DNA from: Artemisia argyi
Lineage: Eukaryota > Streptophyta > Magnoliopsida > Asterales > Asteraceae
NCBI GenBank assembly: GCA_030686995.1
Contig: CM060693.1
Span: 113,221,728-113,285,727 of the forward strand
Reading direction: 5' to 3'
DNA: 64,000 bases
A program made the position numbers and the translations under genes. The notes beneath the pieces were generated by a model that worked only from the letters and a program-made list of their open reading frames with translations, had not been told where the DNA came from and made no database searches. Position 1 is the first letter of the stretch. Every line of letters begins with the position of its first letter. This document shows, piece by piece, positions 34,095 to 45,489 of this stretch.

Positions 34095-36182
34095 TGACTT
34101 CTTCCTAACAGACTAACAAATTAACCAAGGATGGTCAACAGGTCAAACCTGTGGGAGAGAAGTGATCAATTTATGATCCAGTGTAAGCAAAGTGTTTTCC
34201 TGGGTCGTTATGTACCGGAAAGTTATAAAATTGTATTTTTGAAAAACGTTTATTGGATTGAGTGGTTTAGCAATAGTAACATAAATATGATTGAGAATTG
34301 ATTACACTAATCAGATATAACTGGAAATAAGCTAAATTACAAATATTAACAATTACAGGAAATCAGATATGTATAAAAATTAAAAACATAAATTAAAATT
34401 AAAATAAACATAACTGCGTACTGGAAAAACTGAAATTAAAGCAGAAATAATCCTAAGGGGGTGAAAATGACTTTTTTACAAACTTAATATTAAAAGAAAA
34501 CTTTATAAAAAAGAAAATTATTTTTTTGATTTTTTAATTATTTAATATTAATTAAAAAGTATTTAATAACTAATTTAAATTATGAAAAGGTGGGGTCCAC
34601 AGATGAGCTCTTAATGAGCTTATGAAATCAGGCTAATGAGCCTATATACCCTGGTGCAGGGGAGGTTTTGTGCAAACAGGCCAAAAGAGGGTTTCAAATA
34701 AGCACTATAGAAAAATCCTAAAATTCAAGTAAAATGTGGTCTAATAAGCTAAGCTACCAAAGTTTAATATCCCAAAAGCCCAAAGGCTAATACTGAAAAA
34801 TGAGCTTATGAAAAATCTCACCAAAATGGGATTTCTAACAAACTATGCAATTTGACTTTTTTAGAAGAACACTTAAGTTTGACTATCATGAACTTTGATT
34901 GATCCATGCTTACTAAATATGTTGTATTAAGCTGCTAAATGATGAAATTAAGTTATTCTAACAACTAATGAACTAAGATGAGTGATTTTGTAACTTACAA
35001 ACCTAACAGTGAACCAACAAGTCGAGATTAAATGGAATTTTGACTTTTATCAAAAGAACACTGAGTTTTAAAGTTCAAGTGTACTAAATGAGCCTAATGC
35101 AACATAGTTCAACCACAAACAATAACAAGATCTCACTGAGGGTCACATATATCAGTAATTCCAAACACACTTTTAAAAGGCTTAAGCCGTTGGATGGCTC
35201 AGATTAATCCTAGCCTTTGAATTGCAATTTGGCGCCAAAATGGGTTAAGTGCAATTGTCTGTTTCTTGCAAGGCGGGGTACATTTATTGTGGAGGTGAAT
35301 GGAGGTGCAAATTGGTGGGTTGGGCGGCGGATGTGATGGGGAAGGTGGGGGTGGTGAGGTGATGTTTTTACAGGTTGCAAGTGGTGAGGGTGAAGGAGGG
35401 AAGGAAGGGTTGACCGGTTTGACCCGGTTTTAGTATTAAAAGGGAGTTGGGCTTGTGGATTTGGGCCAGGGAAAAGGGTAGGGGTATCGGGTTTAGGTTA
35501 GTGGGTTGGGTGGTGTTTTGGGTTTATTATAAATAAGGGTCCGGTTGGTTTGTAACTTAAATAACCACAAGGACTAAAAGTGTAATAGGCTGAAAATCAA
35601 GGGACTGAACTTGCCAACCTTCCAAAATATCTTCAAGGGTCAAATTTTCCAAGTTCCAATTATACAAGGACCTTTGAAGTTTATTTTTCCAAAATGAATT
35701 TCCCAGGGACTAAAACTGCCAACTTTGAAAGTCTACGGACTAAACTTGTCAAATCTTCAAACTTTTTACCAAAGGACCAATTACGGAAATTTTGATTTCC
35801 CAAGGACCTTGTTTGACTTTTCTTCCAAAATAAATGCTCAGGGGCCAATTCTGTCAATTTCTGAAACTTGAGGGACCATTTCTGCCAATTCTTCAAACTT
35901 TTGCTTCAAGGACTATTTCTGGCATTTTGTGATTCCTCAAGGTGTGTTTTGACAATCTGAGCTCAAAAATGGTAATTTTCTTCCCCGGCTTTGGCTTTTG
36001 ACACGTTTTCCAAACTCTTGCTCGTTTTTGTCCTTTTTGGCCTAATGTATGCCAATTTCAGAAATATCCGTTCCTGCACGATCACAAACACAAAAACACA
36101 ATATCTTTGGCAATTATGGTTAGTTTATGTTTGTTTTGGTCTTAATTTTGCCACCAAATGGTGTGTGAATAATCACACACCA
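34095..36182 (-). repeat. A1 5' LTR (shorter copy)
   Basis: Borders the primer site at 34095 and ends at 36182 with the same terminal hairpin as the left LTR. It lacks about 0.85 kb (the equivalent of 25139-25984) present in the left copy. Its first 490 bp have no partner on the left, where the LTR is truncated. A TATA-like TTTATAATA (minus strand) lies near 35528. Confidence 0.77.
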
Positions 36183-36599
36183 GTCACTCGAAACAGATTA
36201 ACCTCAAAATTATCAAGGTCCTGAAAACTATTGTCCTTATCAATAAGTACTAATGCAGCCTCACTGTTATCAATAGGTTGGCTGGCAAATGACATGTCAA
36301 GGGTTGAAAATACATGCTCAATGTTTAACAACTGGCTAGATTCCCCAATACAATTGACGTCCATAGATAGTTGCATTAGTTGCATAAAAGGCTATAGTAC
36401 AGGCTCATTATCAAGGTCATCTAAAACCAATCGTCTACAACACGATTGGATAGCAGCACTAGCTACTTTTCTACTTTGTTCATCCATCTCCCAAAATACA
36501 GTCTTAATAGATTGCGGTGACATTTCAGACAACTCTAATCTTGTCTTAAATATTTCAACATAAATATCTATCAACTTATAGACTTTGACAATGTATTTT
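36183..36599 (-). pseudogene. Unrecognised coding-like fragment
   Basis: About 139 codons open on the minus strand except for one TAG (near 36390). The product is well mixed and helix-rich, with YIVKVYKLIDIYVEIFKTRL, VFWEMDEQSRKVASAAIQSC and, after the stop, MQLSMDVNCIGESSQLL. Codon use looks like a real plant exon. I do not recognise the family. It is bounded by the A1 LTR on the left and a chromovirus-like LTR piece on the right, so it is a fragment of a gene or of another element. Confidence 0.45.
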
Positions 36600-36905
36600 G
36601 TAACACCCCCAAAATCTGATTTAGAGGAAGCATACATTTGGGTGCTACTAAATTGGTGAACGCAACACAACGATATAGAGAACGGATATGAAAATCCATT
36701 TTAATATATTATACAATACCATAGTCAAATGTCATACATAAGTTCAAGTTTTAATAAAACAATGCCCGTTTACATGGAAGTCTCAATTCAGAGTTAAGCA
36801 CATGTGTAAAAACACTTTAGATACTTATGACCAATGCCATGCCCTGCCTTCAACATATACATACTTAAGCACCTGAAAAACATGCTAAAAGCCAGCTAAC
36901 GCTGG
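36600..36905 (-). repeat. Chromovirus-like LTR terminal fragment
   Basis: Begins TGTAACACCCCCAAAATC. Its reverse complement matches the end of the solo LTR at about 59810-60098, including GGCAGGGCATGGCAT, ATGTATGCTTCC and GGGGGTGT. It is cut at 36905, where E2 starts. Confidence 0.75.
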
Positions 36906-38338
36906 TGATGAAGCGAAAAGTGTACCGCTTTTGGGGGGCCAAATTCAAGATTATTTGATCAAATATTGCCCTAAATCATTCCTTTTGTCATTTTAGGTAC
37001 TTTTGAGAAGAAATTTACAAAAGGAAGCATTTTAGACGTTTTTAGAGCGGAAAAGTGAAGAAAACGACAAAGTCTCAAAATCATGCTGGAAATTGTACAT
37101 GACGGCGTCACATGTTGCTAGTGACGGCGTCAAGACTGGACAAAGATGTGGATAAATCAAATACGTGTGACGCGCCAGAGAGTTTTTTAAGAGTTTATGA
37201 CGGCGTCACCCTCTAGGGTCACCAAGGCCGTCACGTATAACACAAAGAGAGACGGCCCAGAGTCCACAAAGAGTGACGGCGTCAGAAGTGGATCTAGGCA
37301 ATAAGAGTAGTATTTTGGCGGCGAGTTGACGGCGTGAGACTTAACTCTTGACGCCGTCAGGATGTAAAATCTATATATAGTTTTCTAGTTTTCATTCATT
37401 GTGTGCAACTTTGAAGGGAGTAAACCCTAGACGAATTTTACTGATATTTTGAGGGTTTCAAACCCTTGTTTCATCCATGCTTAATTGAAGATAAGCCTTT
37501 CATCAAATCATTCAATATGTCTATTTGTTGTTTGATTATATCTTAGGCTTGTCTTCTCTTTAACATGCTAGGCTAGGTTTTCTTTGTGTTTGCTTAGATG
37601 TAATGAAACTTAGATATTGATTATGGGTTGGTTGTTTGTTTATAGTTGTTGTGGATGAATGAATTCGATGTTAGGCTTAAGAAAACTGGCAGACTTCCAA
37701 TTGATAACTTGCTTGAACATCTTAAGAAACATGATCGGAGGTGTACTATGATATATTGGTTGTATTTAATGCGTAGGTAACTACTAATGAGGCCATGTTA
37801 GGAGCTAGTAGTCGGCTCGGCATAGAAAGAGGTAGAAGCTTATAGAGTTAGGGAAGATCGTACACGGCCCTACGAATGGTATTAAGGAATATAACCCGTC
37901 ATCCATGCAATTGTAACAAACTAATCAACTGGTAAAAGATAGCTAGGGAGTAGTGAAATCTAAGTAAACACATTTTCTCTCATTATTGTTTTCACCATAA
38001 TTTAGTTTAAGTTTAGTTTATTTTATTTTGATTGCATCTTTAGTTATTTGGGTTAGTTGATTAGCAACTAATTCCGCCCACTTCTTCCAAAACTGAGATT
38101 TTACTTGCTTTCATTTAAAATATAAAAATACAAAAAGAATCATCCCTCATCTCTAGACCTAGTTTTAGTGAGTTTTAACCCTAGCGAACACTATTCTTTG
38201 AGTTGAACGATCAATCCCCCGGTACTTGTCACTATACTATACTACAACGGTCAGGTACACTGCCTGGTGGGGATTGCAAGCTTCTCAAGATCCCTTGAGA
38301 AGTAAAACCTTTTGTGAAAGGCGCAATTCCACGCATCA
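36906..38338 (+). repeat. E2 5' LTR
   Basis: A 1433-bp LTR starting TGATGAAGCGAAAAGTGTAC and ending CCACGCATCA, with TGATG/CATCA inverted ends. It carries the clearest dyad array and TATA of the family and serves as a reference for the other copies. Confidence 0.92.
37100..37380 (+). promoter_or_regulatory. TGACG-S-CGTCA dyad array plus TATA box
   Basis: TGACGGCGTCA at 37100, 37122, 37198 and 37274, a near copy at 37327 and TGACGCCGTCA at 37348, plus half sites near 37168 and 37229. They end 13 bp before CTATATATAG (37371-37380). TGACG is the core site of plant TGA-class bZIP factors (as-1 element), so this resembles a stress- or hormone-responsive promoter. Binding is inferred, not shown. 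Confidence 0.65.
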
Positions 38339-38362
38339 AGTTTTTGGCACCGCAGCCTGGGG
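38339..38362 (+). promoter_or_regulatory. E2 primer binding site
   Basis: AGTTTTTGGCACCGCAGCCT after the LTR end. The usual TGGCGCCG core reads TGGCACCG, a CG-to-CA change that would weaken pairing. The leader runs to about 38510. Confidence 0.8.
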
Positions 38363-38510
38363 AATAGTTATTGTCTAGGTTAAAATTTCTTTTTATTAGG
38401 TCTACTTGCTAGATTCCTTTCTAGTAAAATTTTTATTTTATTTTTATAGGTTTTCTTTAGTCTATCTTTTCTTTGTGTGTTTGTTCGTATAATCCTCATT
38501 AATTATTCCG

Positions 38511-39310
38511 TTGGCCACTATCGAAAACGCGAATCCACTCCTTTCACCTAGCGAGGTTGCTTTGTTGCATGAACAGATTGAGAATGAGATTAGGGAACTT
38601 AGAGAACTCAATAGATTGGTTGATATTGAGCTTGACTATGCACTTAATGACTTAGCACTAGCCATGGACTTAGATAAGGAACTTGAACCCAATAACTTGG
38701 CAATTGTAGACGATGTTAAGGAAGAAGAAGAGGAGGGTTTAGATGATGATTATTTCAATTTATATCCCACTGAGGAGGAAATGGCTTATTATAATAATCT
38801 CATTGATAACCTAGGCCTCCCTTTGTTAAGATTGACCCTAAGATTAAAAGAGGTGACCCAAAGAATGTGAAGATACCATGTATGATTGGGTATAAATGCA
38901 TTGATCAAGCCTACATCGATTTTGAATCCCCACTCAACATTATGTCTTCAAGTGTCTATAATGAGCTAGTAAAAACAAGACTCGGACCTAGGAAAGATCC
39001 CAATTACCCCGGTGGAGTTTGTAATTTTGTCGGGAGAGTCAAAGGTCTACATGTCTTTGTTGGGAACTTTACTTATATCGTGGACTTTACGGTTGTTGAA
39101 GACTTGGCCAATATTATAGATTGTCGCTTATCCCATGTGGTATTAGGTAAGTCATTTATTGAGGAGCCCAAGTTAAAACACGATCAAATAGAAGGAACGG
39201 TCCAATTTTCTAATGGAATCGATTGGATCACCAATAGAATGCCTAATAAAATGAAAGAATTTCGTTATGGGCCTCAACTTGATATGGATAACATTAGTGT
39301 AATCGAGGAC
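38511..39310 (+). pseudogene. E2 retropepsin-like ORF, part 1
   Basis: The frame opens at a TTG where the family has its start, so the ATG may be mutated. A Glu/Asp-rich helical N-terminus with ENEIRELRELNRLVDIELD is followed by a frame change near 38825, then KIPCMIGYKCIDQAYIDFES, PLNIMSSSVYN, FVGRVKGLHVFVGNFTYIVD and VVLGKSF. The active-site loop is D-F-E-S, not D-T/S-G. E3 is inserted at 39311, and the last 50 codons lie at 46698-46843. Confidence 0.8.
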
Positions 39311-40735
39311 TAATACGTGGGGATCGCACCCTCGCAACAGGTTTTACCTCTCAAGGGATCTCGAGAAGCTTACAACCCCCACCAGGCAGTGTACCTGATC
39401 GTTGTAGTATAGTATAGTGACAAGTACCGGGGGATTGATCGTTCAACTCAGGAATAGTGCCGCTAGGATTAGAAAACCTATAAAACTAGGTCTAGAGGTG
39501 AGGGATGATTCTTTTTGTATTTTTATATTTTTATGAAAGCAAGTAAAATCTCGGGTTTTGGAGGAGTGGGCAGAATTAGTTGCTAGCCAACTAACCCAAT
39601 TTATCTAAAGATGCAATCAAAATAAAATAAAAGAAACAAAAAAAAACAAAACTACTTATACTAATGTGGTGGTGACAATAATGATGAAAGCTGTGTTTAC
39701 TTAGATTTCATTACTCCCTAGATATCTTTTACAGGTTAATTACTTGTTACAATTGCATGGATGACGGGTCATATTCCTTAATACTAGTCGTAGGGCCATG
39801 TACAATATTCCCTAACTCTATAGGATCCTACTTCACTCCTATGTCGAGCCGTTAGAAGCTCCTAACATGGGATCATTAGAATTCTCCTACGCATTAAATA
39901 CAACCAAATATCGTAGTACACCTCCGATCATGTTTCTTAAGACGTTCAAGCAAGTTACCAATGGAAGTCTGCCAGTTTTCTTAAGCCTAACATCGAATAC
40001 AATCATCCGTAACAATTATAAACAAGCAATCAACCCATAATCAACATCTATGTTTCATTACATCTAAGCAAACACAAGAAAATCTAGCCTAGCATGTTAA
40101 ATAGAAGACAAGTGTAAGATATAATCAAACAACACATAGACATATTGAATGATTTGGAAGAATACTTATCTTTAATTGAACATGAAAGATTCAAGGGGTT
40201 GAAACCCTTGAAAAGATGACAAAATTCGGCCTAGGGTTTTTCCCTCAAAAGTTGCACACTAATGAATGAAATTTGGAAAACTATATATAGATTACAACTC
40301 GTGACGGCGTCATGTATTTGATCGTGACGCCGTCAACTCACCGCCTTAATAAAAATTGTATTGCCTAGATCTGATTTTGACGCCGTCATGTGTAAAAATC
40401 TTCTGGGCCGTCACTAGTATTTTGACCCTGACGGCCTTGGTGACGCCGTCAGGTCCTATAGTAGAAAACTGTCTGGACCGTCACGTGTATTTTCCACTTC
40501 CACCTCTTTTGTAGCTCTTGACGCCGTCAGGTACTGTTCCCAGCAAAGAAAATTGAGACTTTGCCGTTTTCTTCACTTTTATGCTCCAAAAACGTCCAAA
40601 ATGCTTCCTTTTCCAAATTTCTCTCCAAAAGTACCTAAAATGACAAAAGGAATGATTTAGGGCAATATTTGGTCAAATAAACACAAATTCGGGCTTAAAT
40701 GACCCCTTAAAAGCGGTACACTTTTCGCCTCATCA
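39311..40735 (-). repeat. E3 3' LTR
   Basis: A complete 1.43 kb copy, TGATGAGGCGAAAAGTG to CACGTATTA on the minus strand. The terminal CA reads TA. TGACG dyads lie at about 40310-40525, upstream of the TATA-like box at about 40280 on the element strand. Confidence 0.9.
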
Positions 40736-43222
40736 AATACCCTTACACTTGAGATTTCTTGTCCTCAAGCAAATGCGCTTTTATTCTAATCAAAATACAA
40801 GTTAGGGGTCATTTAACACTAATATAAAAGTAATTACAACAAATAATCGTTCCACTAAAGACCAAAGACAAGCACGAAGGTCATATACTAGCACCTCACA
40901 AATAGTGTTTAGATACTCACATCTCTCGGGTGTATTAAAGTATATATCACAATATGGAAATGGAAAACATCTCTCACTGCCTGTCATAGCAAATAGATTA
41001 CCATAGGCTTGGGAAAGGATCAAACCTCCACCACTTGGCGTAAGCACCTAGGATAAACTATCAAAGAGGTCATTTCAAAGGGTTATAACGTTAGGTGTAG
41101 GGATATGGAAAAACACGGTTTCGTTGGATAAAATCAATATTTATTGTTGGCTAGTTAATCATCTTGGTTAATTACATGTACAATATGGCGTTGCTAAGCC
41201 AAGACTAGACTCGACTTAAGCAAAAAAATAACAAAAACATAAAACAAACATAGAATGAAACGGGATGGTAGTCCGTATGTTTTTCTCTTTTCTTTTTTCT
41301 ATTTTTTTTTCTTTTTCTTGATTTTTTCGATTTTTTTTTTTTTTTTTTTTTTTGTGCATACACTCTTACCCTACCATCCAAAATAAAACATCATAGGGAA
41401 TGTACATTCCCCATACACTTGAATCTTTATATACTTTACAATGAACTAATCTAATGACTCGAATCAAGATAATCAAAACACTTGGAGTACTTTTTAAGAT
41501 TAATGCACATATGGGGGTAATATATGATGTTCTTCCCCATTACTCCATAAAACAAGTACTTTACCCATGAGTCCCAATCGTCCCAAAACAATATGTACAA
41601 GATATGACTCGACTTATCAACCATGTAATCAATTAGATAATTAACTAAGGGTTTAGACATATAACAATAATGCACTAAAGATGAGTGCATACACGGAAGG
41701 CTAAGGCGATTTGGTTGCACATTTGGGGTGGGTTGTAACAAATTCTTCCTTTAAGTAAGATGCTTAAAGTTAGAAATGAAAAAGATAGGCTCGGAGGGGT
41801 GTACTAGGGGTTTCGTGTACTAAAAATGAGTACAACGCTAAGGTGTGGGAAAAATTAATTGAATTTATTAGTCAAGTAATATGACTTAAATGGTCAAGCA
41901 ATTATGATACGGGTGTAACACAAGGGTGATCCTAATGCCTCTTATCATGTAGTAAATCCTACTACACGAATGTAGTCTCACTAGCGGTCTCGGGATGCAT
42001 CACTAAAGCAAGTTCTAGAATCTAAATGCTACGGTACACTCATAAACACTAATAATGAATGCTTTTCCTATCAAATCTAAAGGTGAACCTTACGTATTTG
42101 GGTGGAAAATTTTTCTGAATGGTACGGTTTTGTGCTAGTCATATAACTCCTATCCATGAGACGCTTGCTAAGGCTAAAGTTTTACTCCTAAATGTTGTAA
42201 AAAAAATTTTAATTTGGCGCTAAAATTACACTAACAAGTATTTTTCTCAGTTTTATTACACACCTACAATCAAACAAACAAACTCAAGTGCAAGTGTACC
42301 CTATAAGGTATCATCATTTACCCTCCCCTTACACTTAGGCTGAACATTGTCCCCAATGTTCAATTAAAGGATGTAAAAAGTGAAATAGATAAAAGAATGA
42401 AAACAAATACTCCCCTGATTCGTTCGGTGTGGATAGTGTGGTAATAAGGTTAGATCTTCCTCCAAGAAAATGAACGTTCAAAGCTTCCCTTCCAGAAAAA
42501 TAAATCATCTTCTTGTCATATATAACCTGTTAAACCTGAGAAAACAAACAAAGCAACCTCGCGTAAAATCGCCGGTAATCTATATATACTAACAGGTCCT
42601 AGAAAACAATTTAAGATATAATGCTTATGGAATAAATGTTTGCAGATTTCATGGAGTTTATAAAACTAAAGAATTAACAAAAACTTTAAGATTCCGTTAG
42701 AAAAACAAAACTCGCAAAATTTCCAGAATTTTACACGTGACGCCGTCAGGAGTTAACTCCTGACGCCGTCAGAAGTGACCTGCATAAATCTTTACGTTAA
42801 GTTTCTGAAAAATTTCTGGAAAAACTTATGTCCTACTTCCTGGAAAATCCTGCAAAACATCATTATGACTCGATACAAGCATTTGACTCTAACAAATACT
42901 AATACACATGTTCATTTAATATTGTGGCGAATCATGATTAATTTCGTTCTTAGAAACAAATTTGGGGTTTCCCCTTACACTTATCTTTTGCAAAATACCT
43001 TTATATAAAGTTAAGATGAAGTTAAACGACAAAATAAAGCATTTTCACAATTTAGTTTGAAACATGATCTACCAACAATAAAAATAAAGCATGCATACGA
43101 AAGCAAATAACATCAAACAATTAAAAATCAAACAAATAAAAACACACAAGACATGGGTTACCTCCCAAGAAGCGCTTTTCTTTATTTACGAGTCTTGTAG
43201 CTAGACTCAATGTCATGGGCAA
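40736..43222 (-). other. E3 3' non-coding region and polypurine tract
   Basis: Homologous to 2243-4723. The polypurine tract, CAAGTGTAAGGGTATT on the minus strand, abuts the LTR. T-rich runs lie near 41335-41354, and two TGACGCCGTCA dyads at about 42738 and 42760. No gene is credited. Confidence 0.75.
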
Positions 43223-44077
43223 TTACGTGACCTCATCAGTGGTCTCATTCTCTAGGTCATCTCCAATCTTAGTTTTGTATTCCGGACCTAGTTGCAAACA
43301 TTCCTTGTAGAAACCAAGTATTCTACTCATGACATAATCCACTCCTCTACGTCTATCCTCATCATTCCTATAATCAACCGCTTGTTTGTGTTCCTTTTCA
43401 AGGTTAGATAGAAGGCGGTATTGTTCAATCTTATAAGGCATTTGGTAAGAAATCTCATCATTCTCACTCTTGAATCTAACTATCCCTAGGGACGGGTCAT
43501 AACTCACCTTAGAGGCCTCAACAAATGGTTTTCCGAACACTACTTGACTTAGGCAACCATCTATTACCGGACGAATATCCTCTACAATCACAAAGTCGGT
43601 AACTTAAGTGAAGTTTCCAACAAAGACATGCAATCCTTTCACTCTTCCTACAAAGTTGCTCATCCAATTCGTGTTAGGTGTCATCCTATATCCCAGTTGC
43701 TTCTTCATTACCCAATTATAATAGGTCCTAGTCATGATGTTTATAGGAGACCTAAGATCGATGTAAGCTTTCCACACATGCATATGCCCAATGTTGCATG
43801 GTATGTTGATGTTAGAGGGATCTCCTGTTTTGATGAGTGGTGAACCAAGGATATAAGGTGTCTCGGGGTCATCAAATAGATCCTTATGATATTCCCGTTC
43901 TTCCTTGGTGGGTAACTTATCAAAGTATTCCTCTACATTTTCTACTTCCTCTAACTTTTCTTCCTTAATATCCTCAACTTCTTTAATCTCGTCCCTAGTC
44001 CCGGTTTCTATTCCAACTTCATCCTTGTCACTTTCTTCAATATTCTTATCTTGGCTTAATGGTGACAACGTTGACAA
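43223..44077 (-). pseudogene. E3 retropepsin-like protein, broken
   Basis: One frame with a TAA at 43604. Acidic N-terminus (EEKLEEVENVEEYFDKLP), then NIPCNIGHMHVWKAYIDLRS, PINIMTRTYYN, FVGRVKGLHVFVGN and VVFGKPF, and the C-terminal GFYKECLQLGPEYK. The loop D-L-R-S lacks the Gly of active retropepsins. It follows gag with a frame change near 44060, so it was probably the C-terminal part of a Gag fusion in this element. Confidence 0.82.
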
Positions 44078-45485
44078 AGTGGACTTGTTTGGATGACGAA
44101 GGGACCTTAATTTGGATTTCGCTATTAGTGTCCCTAGTGTCCTTCCTAGGTGTAGTTAGTACTTGGTTGTTGAGAGCTTTCAACAAGTTGTCAATCTTAT
44201 TGGTCATCTCCGTTTGTTGTTGGTTGAATTCGGTTTCAAACTCGGCTATTCGAGCTTCTTGAGATGCCATAAACTTGGACATCAATCCTTCAAGAGTATT
44301 GGTACTACCATAGTTATTGGAAGGATTGTTGTTGAAAGTACGGCTAGAGGGTGGGCCGTTTGGTTGGTAACAATTAGGTGGATTGGAAGAATTGTTTCGG
44401 GGCATGTTTTGGTTTTGTTTCCACCTAAGGTTCAGGTGATTTTTCCAAGAAGGATTGTAGGAATCACCGTAAGGGTTTGGCTCAGGTTTAAAAGTGTACC
44501 ACTTATCTCCCGCTTCGTCGATACGCAAAGATGCGTAATCCGCAAAAGCTTGTTCGGGGAGTTCCACGCAATCACGAGTGTCATGGGGACCACTACATAA
44601 TTCGCATGAAGAAGTGATTTTGTTCACTTGGCTTGAAGGCTTAGGAGCTTCGTAAGATTTCATGAGAAACTTGACTTGGTCCTCAAGTTCCATGATCCTA
44701 CGGTCGTGAGTGCTAGGATTGTTCAAAGGCAAGGATATTTCCTTGACCGTTTTGTTCATATCACGGGAATCATTCCAACTTTCGTTTTCATAGAGAGCAA
44801 GATCTTCTATGATTTCCCATGATTCTTCCGCACTTAGATCACGTAGCTTGCCATCGGCCGATTGGTCAATGGTTCGCCTTGTGGAGAGGTCGATATGGTC
44901 ATAGAAGATTTAGACTTGGAGCCAAAGATCTATGCCATGATGAGGGACTTTTTTGGAGTAAGTCCTTGAAACGAGTCCATGCTTCATACAGATTTTCACC
45001 TTGACGTTGTTGGAACATCAAGATATCATTTCTAAGCTTGGTAGTTCTCCCCAGTGGGAAAAATTGAGCAAGGAAACGAGTGGTGAGATCATCCCATGAG
45101 GTGATGGATCCCGCAGGTAAACGTTCAAGCCATTGACTAGCTTGATCACATAGAGAGAATTGGAATAGGCGTAATCGGGTCGACTCTCTAGTTACAACAT
45201 CAAGGTCTATGGAATCTACGATTTTAAGGAAATCCTTGAGATGTTGATTAGGATCTTTGAAACAAAGTCCATGGAATGAACATCCGCTTTGCGTACCAGA
45301 TGGCATCGGATCGCAAGGGGGACACATTGGCTCCTTAAGTGAGCTCAATAGTGTTTCGATAGCCTTGGTGGCTAGGACGGGAATACTCTCCTAAAGTTCG
45401 GGATCTAGGAGGTTGGTTTGCTAGTGGTGGGTTTTGTGGGTGGTTTTGTTGTGGTGGGTTGATGGGTTCATAGAGGTTACCACCT
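44046..45485 (-). pseudogene. gag: E3 gag
   Basis: Most of a gypsy Gag. The N-terminal RTLGEYSRPSHQGYRNTIEL region has a TAA near 45350. Then come GCSFHGLCFKDPNQHLKDFL, QASQWLERLPAGSITSWDDL, RFLAQFFPLGRTTKLRNDIL and AWTRFKDLLQK, then a frame change near 44900, KEISLPLNNPS, the knuckle CELCSGPHDTRDC (CX2CX3HX4C) and a Gln/Asn-rich tail. The very start of gag is lost at the LTR junction. Confidence 0.9.
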
Positions 45486-45489
45486 TTCA

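Larger units (their letters stand above)
24545..36182 (-). mobile_element. A1: Athila-type Ty3/gypsy element, protease deleted
   Basis: On the minus strand: 5' LTR (36182-34095), tRNA-Asp-type primer site, leader, gag, RT, RNase H, integrase, long 3' region, polypurine tract and 3' LTR. The order protease-RT-RNaseH-integrase is that of Ty3/gypsy, and the proteins closely resemble Asteraceae Athila-type polyproteins. The protease segment is missing, and gag and pol have stops and frameshifts. No target duplication could be checked because the left end is unclear. Confidence 0.85.

Noticed and set aside
37100..37365. CRISPR-like or satellite array
   Set aside because: The dyads are short, unevenly spaced, lack spacers of equal size, and sit in an LTR promoter of a plant element.
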